Shown here: piece after piece, positions 42,826-52,584 of the stretch
Position numbering within the stretch: position 1 is the stretch's first letter
Layout: each line of letters opens with the position of its first letter
From: Eustoma russellianum
Taxonomy: Eukaryota; Streptophyta; Magnoliopsida; Gentianales; Gentianaceae
DNA: 64,000 bases
Reading direction: 5' to 3'
NCBI GenBank assembly: GCA_036186865.1
Contig: AP025048.1
Location: 32,290,852-32,354,851 of the forward strand
Notes under the pieces: generated by a model
Database searches by the model: none
What the model was told of the DNA's origin: nothing
The model's input: the letters and a program-made list of their open reading frames with translations, nothing else
Position numbers and translations under genes: made by a program

Positions 42826-45094
42826 TGTTGAAATTCCAAAATTCAATTTTGACACATGTTTTAGGCGCCACTTTAAGATCAGCTAAGTGCTGAATATTAA
42901 AGTTTAATTTATGTATATTATGTGTAACATAATATATATAACATGTTCAAAAAGTTGGAATTTAGTTAGAGAAAAATCGGATAATCAATAAACGTCGAAA
43001 ATTCGGTTTTCTATGAACACGACACATGGAACATTTTTGGGAAGGCATATAACATGTATCTAGAAAATTTTTACATATTCCATACATTTTAAAGTGTTCT
43101 AGAAAATTCAATTAAGGGCTGATTGGAATATACCATGTGTGTATAATTAAATGTGCACTATTTACAAAGTTTGCAATAATAAAATTAAGCACATGAACAA
43201 CCTTCATCACACGCCTATACCAGATGTATTGGAGCATATGTGGAGCTTTGTTGACATCTTGATTGGCCAAGAATGAAGCATGCAATGTTGGTGACTTAAA
43301 GAAAGGAACTACAGAAGGTAATATTTCAAATCTTGTCACAATTGTATCACATGCTGAAAATTTCAGCATGTGCATATGGCTGGCCGATTTTATCATCATA
43401 ATGAGGCATATTTTACTTCTTGAATTAAGTGATTTAATTGGGAGATTGTGTGGAAGTATTTTGGATATATTATGAAATTAAAATGGTGATATCTTTGAAT
43501 ATCACACATGCTGAAATTTTCAGTATGTGTGTAATGTATGTTGGCCGATTTTGAGAAACTATTGGTAACCAATTTTTATTCCAAAATTGATGAAAATATT
43601 GTATACTAAATGGTGATTGAATTCTTCTTTAATTTCAAGGATTAAATCAAAGTAAACTTGGCAATATTTTGAATGAAATACAAATGTTACACATGCTGAA
43701 ATTTTAGCACGTGCAAAAGGTGTTATGGCCGAATTTTTCATGGCATCTTGGAGTTATTTGCCTAGCTAATTTTGTGGGATGATCTTGTGACTTATGGTAA
43801 TTAGTTTATGTCTAATTGACACATGCTTTTTTAGGTTAATTTCAGATTTATCTAGTCATCAAGTGATGACAACATCCAACCAACCAATGAGTGTCAAGTA
43901 AGCAAGAGCTTAATGATCATCCAATGAGGAGATGCCAAGTAAGCAAAGACATGTCACTATGATGCAATATACTTTTCCAAGGACTTAGAAGATAATTTTC
44001 AAGAGGAATAAAAGGGTCCAAGGGGGCGGCCACAATGATAAAAGGAAAGAAGAGAGCAAGACAAAAATAACACAAGTCTTACAAGCATACAAGGCCAAAA
44101 ACGTTTTCATCTCTTTCTACACCTTCTTTCTTTCTTCTCTCTAAAAGCCTATTGTACTCATATTCATATACTTGAATAGGCTTCATATAGACCACCACAT
44201 ATTATTTTCATTGTTGTAAAAGATTGATCAAGGTGTGATCAATCTTGCACTTGCAAGGTGGTGGTGTTCGTGTTCATCGTATTCTCATACAAGGTTTGTA
44301 AAGGGTTGGAGTTGGTGTGTAACTCCATCAACCCTGTGTGGTAAGCTATTCTTTGTGTTTTGTGATTAGTGCTAACCGAGGAATGTGTCCTTGAAGACTG
44401 GAGTAGGTTGTTTTAACCGAACCAGTATAAAATTTCTGGTGTTATTTACTTTTAGCACTAACTTTCAGCACTGTTTATCACGTTGGTAAAAATAGTAAAC
44501 AAAGTTCAAAAATTACGAAACCTTCCAGAGTCATAGCCTCACGTCTTAAGGTTCTTTTGGCGTAAGTTTGAACCCTTTTGGACAAGAATAAGTCATTCAA
44601 ACGTCCAAAGTTCTGAGACTAGTGCAGTGTGATTTTCAGGCTTGCAAAGGTTGAGACTTTGATCGTATTTGACTAACTTCCCAAAAGAATTTTTCAAAAA
44701 TGTTTCAACCCAATTAAATATAACTAATAAGGGGTTGGTAATTAAATTTTCAGAGCATTTGGAGTTAAGGAAAAATAGGAATTAATTTTTCAAAACAGAC
44801 TACCAGTTTTGGCAGATTTGCACAATCTGACCGCCAACAATTTTTAAAGAGGTTAGAGGTTGAATTTTGATCTGAAATTTTTAGGAGATGCTCAGAGCAT
44901 CTGAGGCTAAGTTATCTCCAAATTTCAGAATTTTTGAAGACCTGCAACCTAGTTTTCAAAACGTTTTAAAACAAGTCCGGAAAACAGAAACTGTGTTCCG
45001 AAGTTGGGTTTTTGGTTTAAAACTATTTTAAAAACCACATTTTCTACATCCACTATTCAACCCCCCCTTCTATTGGTGCCTTGCAGATCCTACA
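42826..45094 (+). repeat. copia-5 5' LTR (left end uncertain)
   Basis: The right end is firm: it ends GATCCTACA directly before the primer-binding site. It shares with the copia-4 LTR the stretch GACTGGAGTAGGT plus ACCGAACCA and the terminal ACCACTATTC-like region. The left end is placed at TGTTGAAATTCC (42826) only tentatively. It contains three near-palindromes (43348, 43505, 43690). A possible promoter, GGAATAAAAGGG, is near 44004-44015. Confidence 0.55.
43348..43713. repeat. Three copies of a CACATGCTGAAA(A/T)TTTCAGCATGTG palindrome unit
   Basis: Near-perfect palindromes at 43348-43372, 43505-43529 and 43690-43713 are each followed within about 10-25 bases by TGGCCGA(A)TTTT. The spacings are 157 and 185 bp. 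The first copy is the most symmetrical. The second and third carry changes in one arm. Confidence 0.85.
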
Positions 45095-45096
45095 TG

Positions 45097-45108
45097 TGGT
45101 ATCAGAGC
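45097..45108 (+). promoter_or_regulatory. Primer-binding site of copia-5
   Basis: TGGTATCAGAGC lies two bases after the LTR end CCTACA. Confidence 0.92.
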
Positions 45109-45150
45109 GCAGAAACACTCACATCAAAAGGATCCAACGATCTAAGGGAG

Positions 45151-46600
45151 ATGGCAACCACAAACTTCAAAACCGAACAAGAAGGTATGTCCAGTCAAAG
45201 GCCTCCTCTCTTTGACGGTGAGTCTTTCATTCAATGGAAGTTAAGAATGAAAATTTTTCTTATGGCAATTGATATTGATCTTTGGTCAATTATAGAAGAT
45301 GGTCCATTTGTTCCATCAAAATTATCCACTGTAGATGGAGTCACACTAGAGGTCGTTAAGCCTAGACAAGAGTATACTAGTGAGGATAAAAAGAGACTAA
45401 GCATGAACGCTAGGGCTATGCAGTTACTTTTAAATGGACTAAGTAAAAGTGAATCTAGCTATGTTTCAAATTGTTCTAGTGCTCAAGAAATGTGGAGAAT
45501 TCTAGAAATGAAACACGAAGGCACTAGTCAAGTAAAAGAGTCCAAGATTAACATGCTTATGTCCACACTCGAGTCATTTAAATTATTGCCAAATGAATCT
45601 ATCGTTGATATGGATCTTCGCTTGACTAATATTTACAATTCCCTTGAGTCTCTTGGCAAAGCCTTACTATGCAGGAAAAGGTACAAAAGGTCTTGCGAAG
45701 CCTTCCATTCGAATGGGACCCTAAAGTAACGGCAATAGAAGAAAGCAAAGAAACTAAGTCAATTAAGATGGAAGAATTGATTGGATCACTTAAGGTTTAT
45801 GAGAACAAACTCACCATAAGGAAATCGGAATCATCAAAACTAGGTAAAGCTATTTCATTTAAATCAAATGAATACGTCTCTACTTCTTCCGATCACGTAG
45901 ATGATAGTGATTCTGAAACAGATAATGATGACTTAATTTTATTGGCTAAAGGATTAAGAAAATTCATGAGAAAGTTGTTTAGAAACAAAACTAAGCCACT
46001 TCAACTAAAAGAAATAAGAACAAGACAAACGACAAGGATGTTAAATGTTATGAATATGGTAAACTTGGACATCTATCATATGACTGCCCTAATAAGGACA
46101 AGCAAACAAACAAATACCCTGACAAGGATCGGAACAAGAATAAACTCGTCTCAGAACCTAAGCAAAGGAAACGAGCTCTCAAAGCCTCCACTTGGAGTGA
46201 TACATCGGATTCCGAGACTGAAACAGAAAAGGAGACTGCACAAGTATGCTTTGTGTCCAAAGCATCAAACGAGGTATCATCTGACTCTGATTCTGACTCT
46301 GAGCCTTCTTATGATGATCTTTTTAGTCAGTACTTAAAATTGCATAAATTCACTAAGACTCTCGCGAAAGAAAAGAAGCGATTAATTGAAGACAAGAAAC
46401 TGTTAGAATCTTCTAACGAGAATCTTGTCGCTCAATTAAACGATTCAAAAGAAGAGTCGTCATGCATCATTAATGCATTAAAGACAGAGATCTCATCATT
46501 GACCACACAAAATAGTGAAATGAAATCCGAGATTTCAAATTTGAAATCAAGGAATAGACTTAGAGAAAATGATGAAACAGTTTGATACAGGATCTAACAT
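45151..46600 (+). pseudogene. copia-5 gag (frameshifted)
   Basis: ATG 45151 opens RPPLFDGESFIQWKLRMKIF and KESKINMLMSTLESFKLLPN. A frame change at about 45665 leads to a second frame with KVQKVLRSLPFEWDPKVTAI, then another change near 46000. The knuckle region there reads CYEYGKLGHLSYDC (about 46047-46088), in which the second metal-binding position is tyrosine instead of cysteine. A third frame from 46253 (to 46585) carries a serine- and acid-rich stretch and a coiled coil (LAKEKKRLIEDKKLLESSNE). Confidence 0.88.
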
Positions 46601-47165
46601 GCAAGATCGTATTATTTTATCACAAAAGCATGATAGTGATAAAACAGGATTAGGATACATTGAAACAAATTAAGTATCCATTAAACCAACCAAGTTTGTA
46701 GTGTCTAAGAAAGCAGACACTCCAAAACCAAATACGGCGTCTAAGATGACGCAAAGACCCCCTCTCCCCTCATCTTGTCATACTTCTTCTTCATATCATG
46801 AGAAATACAATTTTGTGCCATATAGATATGAGAAGAAACAAGTCATGCATACACGACATTCATTTCATCCATCTAGATCACGCACTACGCACTCTAACAC
46901 AAGGACATATCAAAAACGTCCTACATATAATGCGTATAAAGGAGTTCTTCGCCAAAGGCCCAAAGTGCATTCACCACATGTCTACTACATTGCACCTTCA
47001 CCTACATTCTTGCCATTTACTAGACCAAGAAGGATCACCCAAGCATGGGTACCGAAAGGTACTTTTACTAAGAGGTGAATAACTAACTCGCAAGGACCCA
47101 AAATTAAAAGGGTACCTAAATCATTCTCGTACATAGCAGGGAACCCACACATCAAAAGATACATC
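46601..47165 (+). pseudogene. copia-5 gag C-terminal basic region
   Basis: The frame 46701-47078 is rich in histidine, arginine, serine and proline, and its end ITQAWVPKGTFTKR matches the end of copia-4 gag, where WIPKGYPNKDG is read at about 34267-34299. Stops on both sides separate it from gag and protease. Confidence 0.7.
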
Positions 47166-47535
47166 AATCAAATGGTTCCTTGACAGTGGTTGCTCGAGAC
47201 ACATGACGGGTGACCCGAGCCTATTCACGAAATTAAAGAAGGTCACAAAAGGTGGATTCGTGACCTTTGGAGACAACAATGAAGGCAAGATCATCAGAAA
47301 AGGTACAATTGGAAACCCAAGCACCCTTCAAATCTCCAACGTCTTTTTGGTAAGCAACTTATCTTATAATCTTCTTAGCATTTCACAATTTATTGATAAT
47401 GGTTTCAATGTGTGCTTTACGCATCCCTATTGCAATATCATAAATAAAAATGGAGAAGTAGTGTTAAAAGGAAAATGGGAAGGAAACATCTTTACGCTTC
47501 CTATGGATGATACGTTAGACGCTAAGGTTAAGTGA
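47166..47535 (+). pseudogene. copia-5 protease
   Basis: KWFLDSGCSRHMTGDP at about 47167-47215 is the catalytic signature. It is followed by GGFVTFGDNNEGKII and LVSNLSYNLLSISQF. The frame ends at TGA 47533-47535, four bases before the integrase frame opens in the same reading frame, so one in-frame stop separates protease from integrase. Confidence 0.87.
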
Positions 47536-47538
47536 TTC

Positions 47539-48531
47539 ATGTCAAATGAACCTAACGTAAATTTGTGGCATAGACGTTTAGGACATATTGGCATTTCTAC
47601 ACTAGAAAAACTCCAACGAAAGAACCTAATACGAGGATTGCCTACACTTGATTTCGACAACTTTCACTTGTGTGAATCTTGTTTAAAAGGCAAACAAACA
47701 CGCGAGTCTCTTAAACCTAAAAATGAAATAAGCACGACTAGAGTTTTAGAATTATTACACATCGATTTGTTTGGTCCTAGTCGCACTACGAGTCTTGGTG
47801 GACGTCACTATGCTTGTGTGATTGTTGATGACTTTTCTCGTTATACTTGGACTTTGTTTCTTGCACATAAGGATGATAGTGTCATTGAAATTTCGAAACT
47901 AATAAAACAACTTGAAAATCAATATGGGTTTAATGTGAAAAGGATAAGAAGCGATAGAGGCGATGAATTTAAAAACAAGGACATGATTTCATTTTGCAAA
48001 GAAAAAGGGATTAAACACGAGTTTTCACCACCTAGAACTCCACAATTAAATGGAGTAGTAGAAAGAAAGAATAGGACATTACAAGAAATTGCTAGAACTA
48101 TGTTGTGCGAAAATAAATTGCCTAGATTTTTGTGGGCGGAAGCCGTAAACTATGCATGCTACATAGTAAATCGCTTGTCCATTAGAAAGAAAATAAATAA
48201 GACGCCTTATGAGATATTAAATGATCGCATGCCTAAAATTGACTATTTTCGTTTGTTTGGATGCAAGTTCTTTGTTTTAAATACAAAAGACAATCTAGAT
48301 AAATTTGAATCTAAATCAATTGAATGCATCTTTGTTGGGTATTCTGTGAATTCAAAAACATATAGGTGTTATGATCCTCTCACTAGACAAATTATAGAAT
48401 CTATTCATGTGAAGTTTAATGAATTTTGTGAGATTGATAAAGATAAAGAATATGATGATGATGTTGAATTGAAACCCGTGTTGAATGATGTTGATGGCAC
48501 TTTGATATGCATGAAATGCATGATACACTAG
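47539..48531 (+). CDS. copia-5 integrase (apparently intact domain)
   Basis: 330 residues. The zinc-binding start is LWHRRLGHIGISTLEKL with CESCLKGKQ downstream. The catalytic core holds LLHIDLFGPSRTTS (D), KRIRSDRGDEFKNKD (D) and PQLNGVVERKNRTLQEIA (E). The C-terminal part, LFGCKFFVLNTKDNLDKF and QIIESIHVKFNEF, is typical of the copia-4 family. It is in the same frame as the protease, separated by TGA at 47533. The C-terminal end enters an 18-bp tandem repeat and then foreign sequence, so it cannot be part of a complete pol. Confidence 0.9.
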   Translation: MSNEPNVNLWHRRLGHIGISTLEKLQRKNLIRGLPTLDFDNFHLCESCLKGKQTRESLKPKNEISTTRVLELLHIDLFGPSRTTSLGGRHYACVIVDDFSRYTWTLFLAHKDDSVIEISKLIKQLENQYGFNVKRIRSDRGDEFKNKDMISFCKEKGIKHEFSPPRTPQLNGVVERKNRTLQEIARTMLCENKLPRFLWAEAVNYACYIVNRLSIRKKINKTPYEILNDRMPKIDYFRLFGCKFFVLNTKDNLDKFESKSIECIFVGYSVNSKTYRCYDPLTRQIIESIHVKFNEFCEIDKDKEYDDDVELKPVLNDVDGTLICMKCMIH

Positions 48532-48584
48532 AAATGCATGATCACTTAGAAATGCATGAGAAACTAGAAATGCATGATCACTTA
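48509..48584. repeat. 18-bp tandem repeat at the copia-5 break
   Basis: About four units of GAAATGCATGATCACTTA with variants. In the plus frame starting 48507 they translate to repeats of MHDHLE. Confidence 0.85.
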
Positions 48585-48825
48585 TGTCTCCATGAACTCC
48601 TATCCTGGACCATGTCCTCAGAGAGATGCAAATCTAGTAAGTCGTGTCTTATCTGCTCATCCCAAGTCAGTTTGGGTCTGCCTTTACTCCTGTTTTCCTC
48701 TACAATTAGGCTTTCAATCGTCCTGACCGACGCAGTTGTCTGTCTCCGCTTGACATGCCCAAACCATCTCAATCTTCCCTCCCTTATCTTATCGGCTATA
48801 CTAGCCACGCCTAACCTTTCTCAAA
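48585..48825 (-). pseudogene. RTE-type LINE, C-terminal fragment of ORF2
   Basis: On the minus strand RLGVASIADK, REGRLRWFGHVKRR, SKGRPKLTWDEQIRHDL and LSEDMVQDRSSWRHK are the conserved C-terminal tail of plant RTE-like LINE reverse transcriptases (the GRLRWFGHV and GRPK..W motifs). It is cut at both ends: the RT catalytic core is missing upstream, where LARD-2 starts, and homology stops at the copia-5 junction. Confidence 0.85.
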
Positions 48826-48826
48826 A

Positions 48827-51780
48827 ATCCTATCCCCTTACAAAAAGTTTCGTCCTCGATACTTGTGTATTTTCTTAGCAGTCATTTACTTAGTTGCTAC
48901 TAACACCTCGATACGGTTGAACATATATTATACACTCTCTATCACCCATTAGTTGTCGTGTTAACCTCACCGCTGCGCGATTATTTATCTCAAGGTTAAC
49001 TTATGTTAATAGATATATATCGTTGAACTTATTTAATTGTGTTTTACAATTAAAATCCTTCTGACAAATCCCATTGATCAAGTGTCTAGATCATCAAACT
49101 CCTCATTTATTTCCATTGTAACTTATTTCCTTAAACTGCCAACGAGATTTTAGTAAGTTTAAGGTAAACCATAAATTTACTATATCACATAGTAGTATCG
49201 TTTGATCTTCGTTTGCAACTAGTTATGGTCTCAAATTTCATGTATAGCATTAAAACTACATCTCAATCGTAACTCTTCATTGTGCTACCATTCAACTTAA
49301 GATGTTGCCAACTTAGCATTGCCAATAATATATCTTAAGCAACGTTGGACATTGTAGCATACCACGTTCCTGCTGCGTCACTCTGATGTACCGTGCTTCA
49401 ATTGAAACATATTAAATTTTTTTCTTAAAGTACTAATTCAAAATTATGAATTTGAAGTATTAATTGCTAAATCCAGTAACAAAAGATTCATCTCCTAATT
49501 TTTAAGGATTGAGCTAAACTATTTTTCCCCAAATCAATTACCAATAAGATGCGGTTCACAATAAGCTAACTAAATCCCTGAACAAATCAAAGTTCACAAA
49601 TTCATGCTGCCTCAGAACATGCTAATCTATTCTGCATAACTCAACCATTGAACTCTGCAATCGATGCCTTCTTAGAACAATACACTAAAACATCTTAAAT
49701 CAACATTTATCGCTCTTAGTCAACTTAATTAGTAAGACTAATTTGTCATCCTATATGATGATTATAACCTACACACCTTAAGTACAGTTATAAACTGCTT
49801 TTAGAACCATATCCTTACTTTTTCAGAGATATCGTCAGCAGCCTAGTACACGAAATATGTTTACGGACATACTTTTCTTTTGATAAAAACGTGACTTACG
49901 TGGCTATAATTTGAAATATAACTTTATTTGTTTTAAAATTAATACCATTTTTTTGTAAACATAAGAACCGAAATAATATACTCGTTTCCGCAAGGCGCCA
50001 TTGCAAATGACCTCTTATAACAATATAACTTGTTCGCAAAGTATTTAAGTAAAATTGCGTTTAAACAATTGAAAACTTAATAAGGTAAGGTTTTATTAAA
50101 CAATTTGAGTACGTTACCTTTCGTTTTATGAAACAGGTATATATTTTGAAAGCTATTCTTTTGACTTGGCAAAATTTAAGTAAGATAATCGCAAGTGGAT
50201 AATTAACTCCAAAAACACTTTATTGGATAAAAATGCTTGCGATATCGATAGTCGTCAAGTAAAATTGATTTTGACTAAAAGAGATGTAATGAAACGAAAG
50301 TTTGAAATCTTTTGCAAGGAATATATATAACATATTGTTTTTGAAGAACATCAGTGGTTTAAAAGTTTTTTCCCTTTTTAAGGTCGTCAAAAGAATTGGT
50401 TTTTTAAAGCACTTGTTAAAATTTAGCTATACATTGGTGTACATGCTTATATAAAATATTTATCTGTTTGAAAAATATATCAGTCCAATATTTCGTATAA
50501 TTCTATATGTCATCCTCTTTTTCGGATAAGTTCTCCTATGTACAATTTCTTATAAGTCTAACGTTTGCCTACTCATGATAAAATCTTTAACTTAAATTGG
50601 TCCAATCCTAGCATGGCACACTAATTATTGATCGACTTAAGGTGTTTTAATTCACTTTATTTCCGCGCGCCATACTGATCCACTATACCTTGTTACTTGG
50701 TTATGTGAAAACTAATTTTACTCTAGTTCATATGAAAAGCGGCCACTACTTGTTCATGCCCGCTCTATTTTAATTCAAGCACACTAAATTCCAGTCAAGT
50801 AGTTCTACGTTTCTATAAATCAACACTTAACTATATGTTTGTAAAGATTCATTATTCCCATGTACTTGTTATAGCCGATTCACGCCTTTTGCCACCGTTC
50901 ATTATCTCTAATGAAACTAATATCGTTGTCCTACTTAATAACTCTAAATTTCAGCATCTTAACCATAGACTATAAATTCTTTCGTACGATTCTCTTACTA
51001 AACGCTACTGATTATAATGCTTGTGGATCGTTACTTAGTTTCTATCATTTCTATACAAATCATCTCTTAGTATCTATCATACTATAATAATTCATTTCTT
51101 AGTAGCTATTGTCTCAACTTAAGCCTAAGCCTGCTCTGATGCTACTGTCCAAGCAGGGGTATGGACCCCTTTAACTTTACTCTAATGGTACCGAGTCCCA
51201 TGCTGTTGTTGTAGTGAAGCATCCCGAGTTATTGCTTGACCGATTAATATGTCACTAGTGTTTGCAGTAGAGTGTTCTTGTTACCATTTTAATTCATTCA
51301 AATTAATTATATAGTATTCAACTATGGTTACTAAGATCATGGCTTAAAGAGTTATGATCAACTTAGATAAGGTAGAATTGTATGGGATACCCTAGGTCTA
51401 CGTATTTTGTAACCGATCGTCTCCTTAAGTCTAAGGTCATAACTTACTTTTAGGATTGTTCTTAGTATCATCATTTCTGAAGTCTAAGATCATGTCTTAT
51501 TTCTAAAATCATGCTTAGTGTATAATCAACGCTTATGACTGCCTTCAGTACTTGTGTCCGAGGTCAACTCTTAATTGGAATCATTATATATATTTAAGAT
51601 TGTGACTTATGTTCAGGATTATCGCATATAACTGAGAGCAGTACCAATGTTCATGATCTTTGCTTATGTTCAAATCATCACTTATGTCTAAGATTGTGAC
51701 TTAGGTGCAAAATCGTAACTTAATTTCTATTATCATGGTCTAAATCTACATTTTCGCCGTGGATCTCGAATCATTCTTTG
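48827..51780 (-). mobile_element. LARD-2: diverged relative of the LARD-1 interior
   Basis: It starts beside a purine run (CTATCCCCTTAC on the plus strand) and TTTCGTCCTCGATACTTGTG, parallel to 3671-3705 in LARD-1. Matching blocks follow in the same order, for example CATATCCTTACTTTTTCAGA near 49807, the GACTTACGTGGCTATAATTT block near 49890, and the degenerate ATCATGACTTA repeats at 51420-51740. It ends with CGCCGTGGATCTCGAATCATTC, parallel to the LARD-1 primer-side end. No ORF longer than a chance frame is present. Both LTRs are missing from this place. Confidence 0.75.
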
Positions 51781-52158
51781 AAGATCATACTCTCGGCGTG
51801 TAATACCTCTTGGACTCATTCCGAAATTAGATCCAAGTTATCAGTGGTGTTAGTTATGCCATGCCACTACTCCTCTGCATCTCCTTGTCGAAGAATCTCC
51901 GGTCCGAGTGCTGGTCATGGTGACTATGGCACCTTCAAATGCTTGGGAATGATCCCCTGATCCTGGTGGTTCTCACCATCATTTCTTCTATTACCGGCTT
52001 GTTCATATCTTGTCTGAATTTTTCTGGAGTTTAAAACGGTCGAAAATATATTTATTTAAATGCAGGCTATGTTAGGGGGTATTTTAGGAATTTCAACCAA
52101 TTTAGAGGGGTGCATGCGAAGGTTCAGGGGTAATTTGGGAAATTCTATCATTCACGAA
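51781..52158. other. Unassigned non-coding sequence
   Basis: I recognise no gene or element. It lies between the LARD-2 primer-side end and the TRIM-like unit, and reads as continuous with 55186-55250 if 52164-55180 is removed. Confidence 0.4.
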
Positions 52159-52163
52159 ATTCA

Positions 52164-52576
52164 TATTGGGTGCAGCAATTGTCCCGTGGCATAGGCCGTA
52201 AGGCGTAGGACGTGTGGGCCAAGTCACAGTCGAATGACGCGAACGGTTGTGTGTGCTGAATGCATTATAAGGCTAGGGTATGCGTGTCTCTTGTCACCAA
52301 TTGGTTTTAGGAGAGTTAGTAGCGCCTGAGGTCCTACAAGTGGTATCAGAGCCAAGGTCACGGGTTCGATCCCCAGCAGGAGCAATTGTTGAGGAGAAGA
52401 TTTTTGGGTGAAGCAATTGTCCCATGGCGTAGGCCGTGGGGCGTAGGCCATGTGAGCCAAGTCACAGTCGAATGCCACGGCCGCTTGTTTGTGCTGAATG
52501 CACTATAAGGCTAGAGTATGCGTATCTCCTGTCACCAATTGGTTTTGGGAGAGTTGGTAGAGCCTGAGGTCCTACA
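52164..52576 (+). mobile_element. TRIM-like miniature LTR element
   Basis: Two direct repeats of 175 bp (52164-52338 and 52402-52576), about 87% alike by eye, each end GAGGTCCTACA. They are separated by only 63 bp, which holds a perfect primer-binding site TGGTATCAGAGC (52341-52352) and, before the second repeat, a purine-rich GAGGAGAAGA (52391-52400). That is the layout of a TRIM: terminal repeats, primer site, polypurine tract and no coding. The exact left end is uncertain because both copies begin with a T-rich stretch rather than a clean TG (TATTGGGTG against TTTTGGGTG). Confidence 0.75.
52341..52352 (+). promoter_or_regulatory. Primer-binding site of the TRIM-like element
   Basis: TGGTATCAGAGC lies two bases after CCTACA. 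Beyond it GGTTCGATCCCC (52367-52378) resembles a tRNA T-arm. Confidence 0.85.
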
Positions 52577-52584
52577 AGGCCAAA

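Larger units (their letters stand above)
45095..48584 (+). mobile_element. copia-5: Sirevirus-like copia, 3'-truncated after integrase
   Basis: The primer-binding site, gag, protease and integrase are in normal order, and gag and integrase are closely similar to copia-4. Homology stops in the linker after integrase at about 48584, where an RTE-LINE fragment on the other strand begins. RT, RNase H and the 3' LTR are absent. Confidence 0.85.

Noticed and set aside
42711..42893. A 60-residue plus-strand frame just after a TATAAATAG motif
   Set aside because: It has no similarity to any protein family I recognise, lies in transposon-derived sequence, and a TATA-like motif is expected by chance at this AT content.
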